A stretch of DNA of 64,000 bases from Clavelina lepadiformis (GCF_947623445.1 NC_135241.1:21950501-22014500), one strand, 5' to 3'. Counted from the stretch's first letter, positions 30,980 to 42,703 are shown. Translations and numbers: made by a program. Notes: generated from the letters alone by a model not told the origin.

Positions 30980-32377
30980 ATGTGTCTACCTTGTCTTGCA
31001 GCACAGCTGGCCTGCTGTTGTGGCTCAGCTGCGTGCTCTTTATGTTGCTCCTGTCTACCTAGTATGAAAACATCCACTGGAACGCGATTAATGTACATGT
31101 TCTTCCTTGTTCTCGCAACAGCTGTGAGTTGTGTAATGCTTTCCTCGTCAGTTCAAGAAGGACTACGGAGCTTGTGGTTTTACCAGCAACTGTGCGCAAG
31201 CATAGAGGATAACGCTGTCAACTGTTCCGCGCTTCTCGGTGCCGAGGCTGTGTATAAAATCATGTTTGGCACAGCATGTTTCTTTTTCCTGCTGATAGTT
31301 TTAACTTTTGGGATCAACAATACTCAAGATTGTCGTGCCAGCCTGCAAAATGGATTTTGGTTTATTAAATTTTTAATTCTCGCCGGTATTTGTACTGGCG
31401 CATTCTTTATACCAAACACCACCACATTTGTTCAAGTGTGGAGATACATTGGCATGGCTGGTGGAATTTTATTCATTTTGCTTCAACTTGTGCTTTTGAT
31501 CGACTTTGCTCACACATGGAACTCAAATTGGCTTTCTGGAGTAGACAATAACAAGTGCTGGTTTGTTGCATTAGCTCTGTGCACATTCCTTCTGTATGCT
31601 GGAACCATCACTGGATTTATTCTTATGATTGTCTTTTATACTGACGCAGTCGGATGTACTCTCAATAGAATTTTTATTGGGATAAACTTTGGTCTCACTC
31701 TCCTGATTTCACTTCTGGCAATTTCACCAAAAGTTCAAGAGCATCAGCCTCGTTCTGGTCTCTTACAATCGTCAGTCGTGGCACTTTATGTCACTTTCTT
31801 AACCTACTCTGCAATAGCAAGTAACCCTGGCGAATTGAGGGAGTTTGATAATAATGGCACACTAGAGATGAGATCAGTAACATGTTTTCAAGGCCAGTTT
31901 GATGACACATCAAAGACTATCTCTATTGTCACTGGGTTATTGCTTGTATTTGTAGTGGTCACCTATGTTTCTCTTCGAAGCACGTCATCATCGGAACAAA
32001 ATCGTCTCATGGTACGACGAAATCACCAAGACGTTGAGGAAGCAACTTGTTGCTGCTGTTGTGTTGGGGGAGGAAATGATTTTGATGACGTTGAATCGGA
32101 TAAGAATGGTGGACAGAAGGTGTTGAATGATGAACAGGACAGCGTATCTTACTCTTATTCGTTTTTTCACTTCATTTTTTTCCTTACAACCCTTTATGTC
32201 ATGATGACCCTTACAAACTGGTTTTCTCCTGAACCTCAGTCGCTTGAAAATGGATTCATATTTGGTAACACTGCTGCTATGTGGGTAAAGATAGCAACAT
32301 CATGGGCTGCAATTGTAATTTATGTTTGGACTCTTTTGGCACCTGCCTGTTTTCCCGACAGAGAGTTTCCCAGTTAA
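30980..32377 (+). CDS. SERINC: SERINC/TMS1 family multipass membrane protein, uninterrupted ORF
   Basis: 465 residues in one uninterrupted frame. The N-terminus CLPCLAAQLACCCGSAACSL followed by CCSCLP and STGTRLMYMFFL matches SERINC1/3/5 (CCGSA...C.CCP..+.ST.TR+.Y). Ten or so hydrophobic helices follow. The C-terminus has DSVSYSYSFFHFIFFLTTLY then MTLTNWFSP, equivalent to the family's YSFFHF...LASLYVMMTLTNWY. SERINC proteins are Golgi/plasma-membrane lipid scramblases first described as serine incorporators. Length equals the usual 450-475. A CCCCCVGGG cluster marks the cytosolic loop. The absence of introns is odd for a gene that has many in vertebrates, which suggests a retrocopy, although an upstream 5' exon is possible. 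Possible poly(A) signals lie at 33016-33021 and 33353-33358. Confidence 0.95.
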   Translation: MCLPCLAAQLACCCGSAACSLCCSCLPSMKTSTGTRLMYMFFLVLATAVSCVMLSSSVQEGLRSLWFYQQLCASIEDNAVNCSALLGAEAVYKIMFGTACFFFLLIVLTFGINNTQDCRASLQNGFWFIKFLILAGICTGAFFIPNTTTFVQVWRYIGMAGGILFILLQLVLLIDFAHTWNSNWLSGVDNNKCWFVALALCTFLLYAGTITGFILMIVFYTDAVGCTLNRIFIGINFGLTLLISLLAISPKVQEHQPRSGLLQSSVVALYVTFLTYSAIASNPGELREFDNNGTLEMRSVTCFQGQFDDTSKTISIVTGLLLVFVVVTYVSLRSTSSSEQNRLMVRRNHQDVEEATCCCCCVGGGNDFDDVESDKNGGQKVLNDEQDSVSYSYSFFHFIFFLTTLYVMMTLTNWFSPEPQSLENGFIFGNTAAMWVKIATSWAAIVIYVWTLLAPACFPDREFPS

Positions 32378-35300
32378 GGGTTTCTGCCAGTTTGTGTTTG
32401 TTTAACGTGTGAATACACATTTTTTTCATGCAGTACGCAATGCCAGCAAAGGTTTTAATGGCCCTGTCACCTACATGGACCAAATCAACTAAAGTTTGAT
32501 ATTACTGGCAACATTGGTAAGATGGTACCGGTACAAAATTAGGATCTTTTTGAAATCATATATATGTTAACGTAATTAACACAAAAGTTAATATGATTTA
32601 TATAGTGTTCGTTGGTTGTATATACAGTAAATATTGTTTGTTATTAACTGTTAAGTATTGCAAGCTGACCTTTTACTAGTGCATACGCTACAATAACATT
32701 CTTAGGCACTTTCAGATAAAACAATTTTTTCCATTTGTTTTATAATGAAATTTGTTAGGCTTGTAGGTTGCTATAAGCCATAGCTTTCTTACCTTTCTAC
32801 TTTCATATTTCTAAATACTTTATTCAGTTTGTAATAATGCTGCAATTCTAATATCGTTGTTTGAAATGTTATACTTCCATCGAGTTCTGAGTATTTTTAA
32901 GTTTTTGCAGTATTCTTGTGAAACCACAACAGGCAAACGATTCATATTGTTACTCTGCTATTATTATTAAAAATTTTATTGAATTTTTAGAACAAAACGT
33001 TAAATAAGCTTTGGTAATAAATCTAGATACAGTGTCATGGTTTGGAGTTAAAACTTTCGTAGCAAGCTCATCATCAACTGAATTTTCATTAAATCAGAAC
33101 TAGATCAATCATCTGACCAGCAAAATGACTTCTATATACTGTGGCACAAACACAATAGCCGGAAACAAAAGATGAGCATTATTGGTAGAGTATGTGCATA
33201 TTTTGCAAGTTTAGATTGTACTTTAGGTGTCATGTGTAATTCATTCTACCCATAGTAACCCAGTAATTAATAAGGAATGATCGTAATTGCTGCTTCTTGC
33301 TGGACTGTCCTGGTTTTCGATTTGATCCGTGTATTTAGGTGTTTGGGTCAAAAATAAAGATTTCCATTAAAGTGTTTTAGAAGTCTGGTTAATTGTTGCT
33401 GTTTTACAGCCTGAGAATTACCATAGAAGTTGACACGCTCAATATGTCAGTTGGCATACAAGATGACAAAAACTGATGTAACGTGCACTTTTATGCCAAA
33501 CATTTTGGTCATCTGGTACATGGGTTTAACGTACAGGATTTTTTAACATACCCCGTTATTAGGCACATTCCGTGTGTAAAATGTCACCACTCACCAGGTA
33601 AGTAGGTGCGTGTAAAGAACAAAAAACAAAAATGAAAGGTGAGAAAAAATCTTTTACCGAAACCAACGTTAGAAAAGCGCACTGGTAAGTTGGTAACCGA
33701 TTATAATCTTTACCCTTGGATTAAAGAAAGTCTTTGCACGACTTAACCTTGGTTTTTATATATCATAGTATATAGAGCCTGTTTCAACCCGGCGATGATT
33801 TCTAAGTTACCGAGCTAGCCTTTATGCAAGTTTCGATTGTAACACATTTTTGTTCTTTTATTTCGTTTTGCCCGAAATTAGAACAGTTCACCATGTCCAG
33901 CGACCTGGGGCTAATATCGGTAATGCCTTGGCTAAAGGACTTACAACGGTATTACGTCACTGGGTATCGAGACGCATTTATCGCTTGAACCACCTGGTTA
34001 CCAATCAGCATACTACGCATGTGTTTGAAATGTTTCCTGTACGCCCGATTCACCTCGTCGTTGGTATTACGTCACACCCAAAAAATTTGTTTCTCCTTGT
34101 CACAACGTCGTATTTCTTTTAATATCCTCTTATGATACCGATAGGCCTAAATAGTTTATGCATGACCACAATTTCACATTTCTCACAAACACTTTTAGAT
34201 GCAAAGGCAGTTAGTATAAAACACAAAAATTTTTTACCAAAACGGTGCGTTGTAAACGAAACGGTGCGTTGTAAACGAAACGGTGAAATTAAAGTGTGGT
34301 AACGACCCTCTTTGGCGCTAAATGAACGTCTTTGAGACCTTTTCTCAAAGCAGTATACTTTTTATGCTAATGGAAAATATGGGGACTAAATTAACAAAAC
34401 AAGTTGTCCATTTCCGTTAATATCATTACCACCATTTTCTAGCGCATTGTTTAGAATAGATTAAGATTGATAAAGTGCCTCGCAATTCCCCGTTAATTGA
34501 TAGATAATGTCAAACAGCGTCGCAACTTCACTCGGAAAGCAATTCTGAAAAGGAATGATTTGTTATGAACTGTCTAATTAAGCATGACTCTTAGACTATT
34601 TCACTCGTCAGTATACTGTAGTGTAGAGTACGACATGAAAACCATTTTAACCTATTAACTCTCCTCCATCGCTGTTGGTTCTGGACATGGCAAGCCGCAA
34701 ATTCTTGCAAGACTTTATTTGGACCAAATCAAAAACAGTTAACTGATCTGTTTATTCGGTATTCAGTCAGATCGTTCCACATGATCCCAAGTCCTAGTAT
34801 CTTATTGCAACATACTGTAAACCTATATGCACATTAGGGATACGATCAGTTCTTTTGTCACAAGTCCTTGTGGTGGTCAGTTTTGGCTTACGAATGGTTC
34901 GTAATACCACTCACGATATCATACAAGCATCTAATGCCAACGGCGACTAGGGTTGGACTGTCCTTGAATTTGCTACCAAAAGCAGCATGTTTGAACATCT
35001 TGAACATATTTCTTTTGAAATAAAAACATTTTACGTATTAATTATGTTTTTTGTTATTACAAATGAACAGGAAGTATGAAGCTTGCCAACAGCAGCGGTT
35101 GTCGGCTGCATGACTGGAGGTTGAGTGTGAGTCAAAAATAAATTGTGACACAACAGCATCAAGCAGGCTAGATTTTAACGCTATTAATTCGAAACCAAAA
35201 AAATCTAACCCGCGGCCAAATTTACGCAATTCGCGCAATTTCTGCACATTTTTTTCCCCAAAAAATTCTCTGCGCAAAATCTAAATTTTCCAATTAGGGA

Positions 35301-36465
35301 TTGGTACAGGTAGCCAATTAAATGAAGACTAAAATATGATATTCCGTAAAATATTTGACCCTTGTGGAAAATACTAGATTATTCCTTATTTTACATTAAT
35401 TATTATTAGCTTAGTCTATACTGTATTATTCCTCAAATTGTCTGTGCCTGTCTTGGCTAAGAATTCAGGCCAAGATGGAATTATTCCTTTCAGCCCATAC
35501 GAATGGCTAATCCGTGCATTCCTTTTTCCCTTTCCTATGGGATAATCCTTGACGAAGTGGGTGAAGAAATAGTAGACGGTTGTAGTAGAAGTACAAGTGC
35601 ACAACCACAGGATGCCTTTGTATACAGTACTAGACTCCAGCTTCTCAATTGATTACCTCATTTAGTTGTGCACATGTATATTAAATCCGAGTAGCGTAGG
35701 TTATAGAGTTTAAACTTTGTGGTTGTTGGTCAGGCTCAAAGCGTAGCTTAGGCTAGTACTGTCTCTAAACCCTACTGGAAAGTTTGCCAGATAAATGTAA
35801 TGTCAAAATTGTATCATTTCTTCACCTGCTGTACAATGCCGTTTTAGAAAAAATCTCGGGTGTGGTCTTGCCATACTCTGCAGAAGGCCAATGGACAATT
35901 TTTCCTGCAGCAATTCAGATTTCAATTGTTTAGAGAAGCATTTGTGTGATTTAGTTTTTTTTTAACTTACACTAGGCCTATTCGGTGATTTATTTTAAAA
36001 GTTGGCACCTCTAAATATTAGGGTTTGGGGCAAAACTAAGTTCTCTTGTGATGATCTGGTATTGTAATAAAGAATATATGGCAATGCTGTGTCCCGAAAA
36101 TTGGAGCAGAAGCCAACTTTCTTTACTGAAAAAATCATCTGGCTTATCATACAGACTTTTCAGGCAGCCAGGAGAGTTTCTAAATACTAGCTGGTAGCAT
36201 ACTTGCAGAAAAGGAAACCAAGCAAACCCGTGTGTGTTTTGTGGAGTAGAACTCTTAAACTTAGGCATGATATGTCAATCGTTGAATATGCTAAAAGTAA
36301 TTTTCCTTAATTACTTCTCATTCTGTCGTTTTTATTTGTATTGAAAGGCACCATAAGTTAGAAAACATAGTTTGTTATATATATTGTGGTTTTGTGAACA
36401 TATAGCCTATATACACTTTACTTGCTGATCAAAAGTTGGAGTTTTTGTGTTGAAACACAGCTAGT
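32378..36465. other. SERINC 3' UTR and about 3 kb of intergenic DNA
   Basis: No supported gene. Two direct copies of GGTATTACGTCAC (about 33949 and 34063), a 19-bp tandem repeat at 34242-34285, and a short block near 35602-35637 shared with 29738-29771 are the only structures I see. A splice acceptor AG at 36459-36460 just before the CBX start codon hints at a CBX 5' UTR exon in the right half. Confidence 0.5.
34242..34285. repeat. Short tandem repeat, 19-bp unit, 2.3 copies
   Basis: The unit ACGGTGCGTTGTAAACGAA occurs twice exactly (34242-34260, 34261-34279), followed by a partial third copy. Confidence 0.9.
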
Positions 36466-38799
36466 ATGGATGGTGATAGTGGAATTAATGCCATTGGACA
36501 AGATGATGTATTCGTGGCAGAGAAAATAAGTAAAAAACGCTTTAATAAGGTAAGGTACCTTGTAACAAAGAGTTGTTTTGATCAATAGCAATTATTATAT
36601 AATGATAGTTTACTGTTTAGGGAAGGGATGAATTTTTTGTAAAATGGAAGGGTTGGTCACGAAGGTGAGTTTTTTAGAGTAAATATATGAACATACATAA
36701 CTTCCAGATTTATATGTGGAGCCTATAGATAATTTTTTTCTAGATACAGCACATGGGAACCAAGGGAAAATATATTGGACGACAGCTTAATACAGATGTT
36801 TGAACTCGAGTAAGTATTCTATTTGTTTATTATTTTAATTTTTAAACCCTTCCAGATAAGTCCAACTTAGTAATAACTCGCCTACTTCATCAGTAATTAC
36901 ATTCCAGGGTTTCTCAAAATCAATAGAATCTGCTCGTTGAATCCATGGGTACTCCTTCCAGCAACCCATTGTATTTATCTAAGAATGAAAATGTTGCAAA
37001 TAGAAAAAAATATGCCTAGTAAAAATTCAAACCACTTTTAAAAGTCTATTTGTCATTAATATTACCAAACAATTTTTATTTGTAGAAACGGTTGCAAACA
37101 TTTTCATCATGTTTTCCATTTCAAAATGATTTTGACTGTAAGCAAACAATAACCTTCTCTAATTCCATTTATATATGTGACCATTTGTTAATCTTTGGTT
37201 TGTCTGCCGTTTGCTCAACCCAGATAGAATTTGCCTGTTTCTATGTCATTTAAAATTTTACTTCGAAATTGCTTTTTTCCTTGATGCAAGACACATGAAT
37301 TAAACTATATTGGTTTATTTGCAATTCTAGTCGTACTTTTGGCAGTTTCAGCTTTTAGGCCACTTCTAATATCTGCTTATTGCAACCCAACTAAGCTGCA
37401 AGAAAGGTGAATTTATTGAGAAAATTTTGCTGGATAAATTCTATCAGAGAATCAGAAACTAGCACCATAGCAATCGGTTGACGTTTTTATGATTACAGAA
37501 TATTAAATATTTCTCTGACTGAGTAAAGTATTTCTATTTAAACTCTCAGAGATTTGATTTCTGCTCAAGCCCTTCTGTGTACATTTTCTAACAAATGCTT
37601 TTTCTGTATGTTGGAATTTTTTTTGGGGCCTATCTAAATTAGGCTCAACGTGTTTAAAACATATAGTCACTGAGTTGAAAATCGGCGACTTTCCACTGAA
37701 ATTGACTTGATTATTTCATAATATGCATTTACTTCAACTGTGAAATGAGCACATTAGTGAAGTGATTACTGTTCAAAGAAAAAATTTTTGCTGGTAGAAT
37801 GTCGAGGAGCCGCAGTTTAGCTTATTGTTGATTTACAGCACATTGCTGTAGTGTAGAATTGTAGTAAAAATGCATCTAACTCTTTTTATTATAAAGGGAA
37901 CTAGAAACAGTAGCCAATGGCGGACAAAAAAAGCGTGGTCGGAAGCCAAAACGATTAAAAATACACGTGAGATTCCTTACAAATTTGAATGCATAAACTT
38001 TGGAATTGTTATTTACATATATGTAAATACAATAGCAGAGTTCTATTTTTGCTCATTTAAGATTATGTTTAGATGCATATGCTCATGAATCTACTCAGTG
38101 TTATGAATGACCAAAATTTTACAGCTATCGCAGCAGCTTGGTGAAAAGGAATTATCCAACACACCAAGCGACGTTGACATATCACCACTGAACCTGGATC
38201 GCAAAATACACAACACCTCGTCACACAGGGCGTCAGATGGGGAAACATCGCAAATCACTCAACTATCTGTCATTTCTAAGAAAATTACTCCATCTACATC
38301 AAGAAGGAACCATAGAGTGGTGTATAGCAGTGATGATGAAACAGACGATAGTGCAGTCTGTGAGTCACAAAACTTGAGGCAAAAGACAAAAAAGAGCAAT
38401 TGTGACAAACAGGACGATGAAGTTCATCATTCAGCTGCTGACAAGCACATTGGACACAAACCTAAGAATTTTTCCTTGTCAAGAAATAAGTTTAAATCAC
38501 GTGCATACAAACATAGCAGGTTCAGCAAGCCTGGTAAAGGTAAACTGCCTTATCTGGTGCCGAAAACCAATGCTATTCGAACACTTCGAAGGCCGGGTCG
38601 TCCACGCAAAATACCTCTTTCAACTGAAATTATCAACCATGAATGTGCGCAAGTAAATTCTGAAACACAACCGGAAATAAACACCAGAACATACGACCCC
38701 AACTGGAGTAAAAATGAAATTGTTATAACTGATATCAACGCTAATTCTACTGTCGTAACATTCACTGAATGTCAAACAAAAGAATGCATTTTTACTTAA
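36466..38799 (+). CDS. CBX2: Polycomb chromobox protein (CBX2-like): chromodomain, AT-hooks, Pc box
   Basis: Five exons, all in phase: 36466-36549, 36621-36664, 36744-36809, 37897-37966, 38125-38799, giving 312 residues. The chromodomain (residues about 15-67) reads DDVFVAEKISKKRFNKGRDE, FFVKWKGW and YSTWEPRENILD; the aromatic cage residues (F, W, W) that read H3K27me3 are present. Exon 4 encodes an AT-hook (KKRGRKPKR) and exon 5 a second AT-hook-like RRPGRPRKIP. The C-terminal Pc box (ITDINANSTVVTFTE) binds the RING1 subunit of PRC1. The AT-hook favours CBX2 over CBX4/6/7/8, though an invertebrate gene may be ancestral to all. It acts as the nuclear chromatin-reading subunit of PRC1. Poly(A) signal AATAAA at 39258-39263. 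Confidence 0.92.
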
Positions 38800-39257
38800 A
38801 ATTTCTTGGTTTGATAACTCAAACACTAATTTGCAGCATGTTACTTTTACCAGTATCTTCAAAAGGCTATGCTAGGCCATATCTGTACTGTGGGTTAAAT
38901 GTATCGTGCAGTACATTTTATCGATCTATTCTACGTGCAGCTAGATGAAATAGCAATTGCTGTAAACTTTTAAACTACTTTTTAAGTAATTGTGCTAGCT
39001 TATTGTTGTAATTTCACCTTCAAAATTTGAATAACAGTTGGTCAAACGCAGTACCTACGCAATTCGTCCACTTCTTAAATATCCCCATAGGCCAAAGTTG
39101 TCATGAAAGTAGTATTTGCAACAATAAGAGTCTGCATAAAAACTGCTAAATGGCATTTTTAATTACTAACCGATTTTATAAATGTTTCTAAAATTCATTG
39201 AAATGTTGATTGTAGGCGTAAAAGGTGTAAGGAATGTTGATGTAACATTCCACATTC

Positions 39258-39263
39258 AATAAA
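39258..39263 (+). promoter_or_regulatory. Poly(A) signal of CBX2-like gene
   Basis: AATAAA, 459 bp after the CBX stop codon and ahead of the convergent NDUFA6 gene. Confidence 0.55.
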
Positions 39264-39431
39264 TGTAAAATTTCTATACCTCTGTTCAACTGACTGGTAA
39301 GACCTTGAATCACCACCATCTTTTTGGAGGTTTATGTATACATTTATGCGATAGTCTACCTATTATCTAGTTATGTTTGTTTTTGGTAAGCTAAATGCAG
39401 TAAGTTCACACACACACAGTTTTCATATCAC

Positions 39432-39437
39432 TTTATT
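39432..39437 (-). promoter_or_regulatory. Poly(A) signal of NDUFA6
   Basis: AATAAA on the minus strand, 56 bp downstream of the NDUFA6 stop codon. Confidence 0.6.
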
Positions 39438-39492
39438 AGTTGGTCTTCACCACAATCTTAAAAATATCAAAAACTCAATAAATATGGAGGAA

Positions 39493-40113
39493 TTATTTCT
39501 GCGAAAAGAATTTTCCCAAAAAATCTGTCGGTTGCCTAATAGCAGTTTCATGTTGAAACAACTCTTTCATGTGGCATTCCTGTTTCCATTTCAGGAGTGT
39601 TTCTTGCAAATCCATTTCTCCCTGTCAGATATGAAGAAAGTGAATACAGAACCCACAACAGCAAAAAAATTAATAAACACAGATACAACTTCAGTTATCA
39701 AGTCGTCAAACCTTAATAACAAGCATATCTATTGCGCGAACGTCTCTGATATGGGAATTCTTGAGAAATTCTTCTCGAATTCTATTTTGAAGTCTCTCTT
39801 TGGTGTAGGGCAATTTAAACGTTGTGACTGCAAACATCAAAAAATATTAAAGAATAGAAATTTTTCAGCGTGAAAAATTGCTAGTTAATGTAGATGCATA
39901 GGTTAGATAGATCTTAGGTCAAAAACTGTCAACTGATTTTATCAAACATAACGTACTAATTTTTGGTACTGCTCGATACCACTGCTTGTAAAGTGTTAAT
40001 ACTCTTCTTCGAGCTTCTGTTGGATTTGCTGACATGATAGGTTTAATAGGAACATTTTTCAATGACCCAACACTGCGACCTACTAATGAAGACATATCCT
40101 TGCCAGGTGCCAA
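39493..40113 (-). CDS. NDUFA6: NDUFA6, mitochondrial complex I LYR-family accessory subunit
   Basis: Three exons on the minus strand, in phase: 40113-39957, 39827-39712, 39621-39493, giving 133 residues (human about 130). The N-terminal exon has PIMSANPTEARRRVLTLYKQ then WYRAVP, matching PIFSRDMNEAKRRV..LYRAWYREVP. Exon 2 ends DVRAIDMLVIK (human DPRVVDLLVIK). Exon 3 has MDLQETLLKWKQECHMKELF and PTDFLGKF (human [28 protein letters not shown]). NDUFA6 anchors the mitochondrial acyl-carrier protein to the complex I matrix arm. The LYR tripeptide reads LYK here, a conservative change. A longer plus-strand frame over exons 2-3 is only its shadow. It is convergent with CBX, with stops 694 bp apart. 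Confidence 0.93.
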
Positions 40114-41959
40114 GTGTAGCCCAACTTATATTAACTAGTACGACTTTATCTTACTGTTAAATCTTCATAACAACAGTATCATAACCATAGTCCTGAAATG
40201 TAAATTATATATATATTATATTATGTCATAGGATTTATCAGTTGTTGCATAACTAAACTATATTTATACGTACACTCTACTTCATTATTGTCGAACATTT
40301 CAACCATTTATTTTTTCTTTGTATTAATCGTGGGGAGTGAAAACATAATGCTAACTATTGTTTCAGCACAACAAGGACTTAATGCTCATGCACAATTAGA
40401 AGAAGATGATCTTAAGCTTCCTGCAAGAATTGGAAATGTACAACATGTTACTTGCAATGATACTATGTTAATAAAAAATTAGCATGACAATATGTACATC
40501 AATATCATTGCATACAAATTTTTGGCTACATTGTCCTTAGTGGAAACTGTGACACCTGCATGAACGAGATTTATCAACATACATGACAAATTTTTTATCT
40601 TTATGCCAAATTATACAAAACAAAGAAAAGTTTGTTGTTCGAGCGCCAATTGAATCGAGGCTTCAGTACACGCCAAAATTTGCATCTTTGCACATATCTC
40701 TTCTTGATGGAAATGGCCATACTTTCCAGGTGGGCTTAATATTTTAGAGAAAGGGGAATTCAGAATCTTTTTAGGCCTTTCTGATCTTGCCGTTTTTAGC
40801 TCTCTCAAATGCCATTTTTTTAGCCTAATTAATTTGTTAGTATCAGCCTTTTCTGCCCTCATATTGTTTTTAAAAAATACTGTTTTTAATTTTCTTTTCA
40901 GAAAATAATTGGTAAATACCGTTAGCAAATTTAGCGATCTTCTGTGTATTACAGCTATGGAAGCATGTATTTGAGACCCATTTATCCAAGTTAGGATCAT
41001 CCATAAGCTAGTTTCACAATCTTTTTCCTTTCCCTGAGAAATTTTCTGCATAACTAAACAGTATAGGCCACGGTTTCGCTTTGGATCTGTTCCAAAATGT
41101 GTGAAAATGGTTGCGGATTAAACTCAAATGATTGTCAGCCGATTTATTAACCCAGCCAACCTTCCAATGTGGTAAACTAAATATGGTCGTATGGCATTTT
41201 TCAATAAAATATTGAGCATATACCGGTACAGCCCGCAGATAGGCCTAGACAAAATTTAACAAATAATGTTATTTGGACAACGAATCTGCCTAGTTTGTTT
41301 ACTATAATATGCTGTGAATGTAAAAAAGTTCCACATATACATTGATGAAACCTGCGCGTGAAACACTTTCCAAACCAAACACGGCGGCTCAGGGCGGCTG
41401 ATCCTAGTCGCCTTGGCCTACCTCGGCTAGCATAAAGGCTATGCTATACTGCAATACTGTTACTATACCACATATGGTACCAATATTAGGCCACTGGTTC
41501 GTAAACAATCATCAACCTACAATGATTAAGACTACTGTAATTGCAGTTAACCCTTACGGCTGTACAGCACAGGTTTAGCCTGATGTCATGACAGGATTCG
41601 GATGCCGTATTTATACTTCACTTGGATCACTTTGCCCTTGATTAGAGATTTTTTTCACTACTACTATGCTTGTGCAACCGCTGGGAGTAGCAAGGTACAA
41701 CTATACACTGAAAAGTGCAACTAGGTCCATGAGCAGCTATGCGCAGATATGTGAGTGCGGTGTTGCCTTCCAACTGACCCCAGCAATCCCTATTTTTGCG
41801 ATCATGGGCATGGTCCAAGAACATTCATCATCACTATTCAAAATTCTTTGTTGTATTTTATTTTTATTTGTAGGCTACCATACATGCATTTAAGATTATT
41901 CCACTATGGATTCTAAGATTATTTGATAATAAATATCACCTTTACAAAAGCATACTACA
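40114..41959. other. Intergenic region between NDUFA6 and the minus-strand CAP gene
   Basis: It contains the upstream region of NDUFA6, one copy of a dispersed repeat (40667-40745) and scattered small frames without recognisable domains (for example 40288-40482 plus and 41666-41893 plus). I see no supported gene. Confidence 0.5.
40667..40745 (-). repeat. Dispersed repeat, copy 1
   Basis: The minus-strand sequence around GGAAAGTATGGCCATTTCC, GTGCAAAGATGCAAATTTTG and GCGTG matches the plus strand near 54300-54390 (GAAAAGTATGGTAGTTTTC, ATGCAAAGACAAAAATTTTG, GCGTG). Both are preceded by AATATT(T/A)A. I estimate 65-75 percent identity by eye; the family is unidentified. Confidence 0.55.
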
Positions 41960-42703
41960 TTAAAAGCACTGTGCAATGAAAACCAAAAACAAAGTTACAA
42001 ACAAGTACCAAGTACAAAACGCAACTCTCGATGATTCGCTACACAACTTGTTTTCACACCAGTATTTCCTGGGACATACGGTGCAAGACGTCCCTCTTCT
42101 GTATGGTTGTCTACTGTTTACGTTTCCTCCTGGCCCGTAATGACAAATGACAAGCTGTCCGACTGGCCATGTTTCGTCGCCGACAACAATGTTAGCGCAT
42201 GTTGAGACGCCACAACCGACAGCGTAGTTATCGTCCCAAACTAGTTCAGTGTAATGTCCGCAAATATCAGTGCATTCGTTTGTTGCAAAGGTGTAGTTGA
42301 ATTTTTCATAATCCCAGTGCCGAACTGCTGCTTTTATAACCTCTCTCGGTGTACCTTCTGGCGTCTTTGCATAGATATTTTCGCCTAATCTTTTAAATAT
42401 GCTGGTAGTCATGCCGTGACTATGGGCATAGATGCATTCACGAGAATAGGTTTCGGCAGTTTTACTCAGTTCTTCGTCCCAATATAACTTTAACATGTTA
42501 TTGGAAGTCGGGCTGACAATGCTTCTGGCTTCGTTTTGCAGATCGAGCGCATATTTCTTATCATCTTCAGTTAATACTGTGCGTTTTATTACTTTTGGCT
42601 CGAGACCCGCTTTTTCCCCTGCCTGTTCAATTTCATTTACTACAGCAAATGCAAAGTTAAGCAATGCCAAAATCACAAGCAACCGAGCAGCTAGCTTTTT
42701 CAT
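41960..42703 (-). CDS. CAP/SCP-domain secreted or GPI-anchored protein, intronless
   Basis: 247 residues in one exon. Signal peptide RLLVILALLNFAFA (residues about 7-20), a short propeptide ending VIKRTVL (dibasic site), then the CAP domain. The domain keeps the hallmark segments LYWDEELSKTAETYS, a His in YAHSHG, LGENIYAKTP, CGHYTELVWDDNYAVGCGVS (CAP1; His and Glu of the tetrad) and VICHYGPGGN (CAP2). A Cys-rich tail (CTVCPRKYWCENKLC) is followed by Ser-rich SESS and a terminal hydrophobic run FCTWYLFVTLFLVFIA, suggesting a GPI anchor. CAP proteins (GLIPR1, CRISP, PI15) act outside the cell in lipid binding, immunity or reproduction; the role here is unknown. It is divergent to the paralogue at 45485. 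Confidence 0.9.
   Translation of the reverse strand: MKKLAARLLVILALLNFAFAVVNEIEQAGEKAGLEPKVIKRTVLTEDDKKYALDLQNEARSIVSPTSNNMLKLYWDEELSKTAETYSRECIYAHSHGMTTSIFKRLGENIYAKTPEGTPREVIKAAVRHWDYEKFNYTFATNECTDICGHYTELVWDDNYAVGCGVSTCANIVVGDETWPVGQLVICHYGPGGNVNSRQPYRRGTSCTVCPRKYWCENKLCSESSRVAFCTWYLFVTLFLVFIAQCF

Noticed and set aside
33850-34122. 90-codon plus-strand open frame
   Set aside because: No recognisable motif, and it overlaps a region whose only structure is repeated CRE-like sites.
36900-36960. CAGGGTTTCTCAAAATC as a possible hAT end
   Set aside because: No matching inverted end or flanking duplication was found nearby.
39373-39873. 166-codon plus-strand open frame
   Set aside because: It is the antisense shadow of NDUFA6 exons 2 and 3, whose minus-strand translation matches the family through to the stop codon with correct splice sites.
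40611-41051. 146-codon minus-strand open frame
   Set aside because: Part of it lies over a dispersed repeat also seen near 54.3 kb, and the rest has no domain or splice partner.
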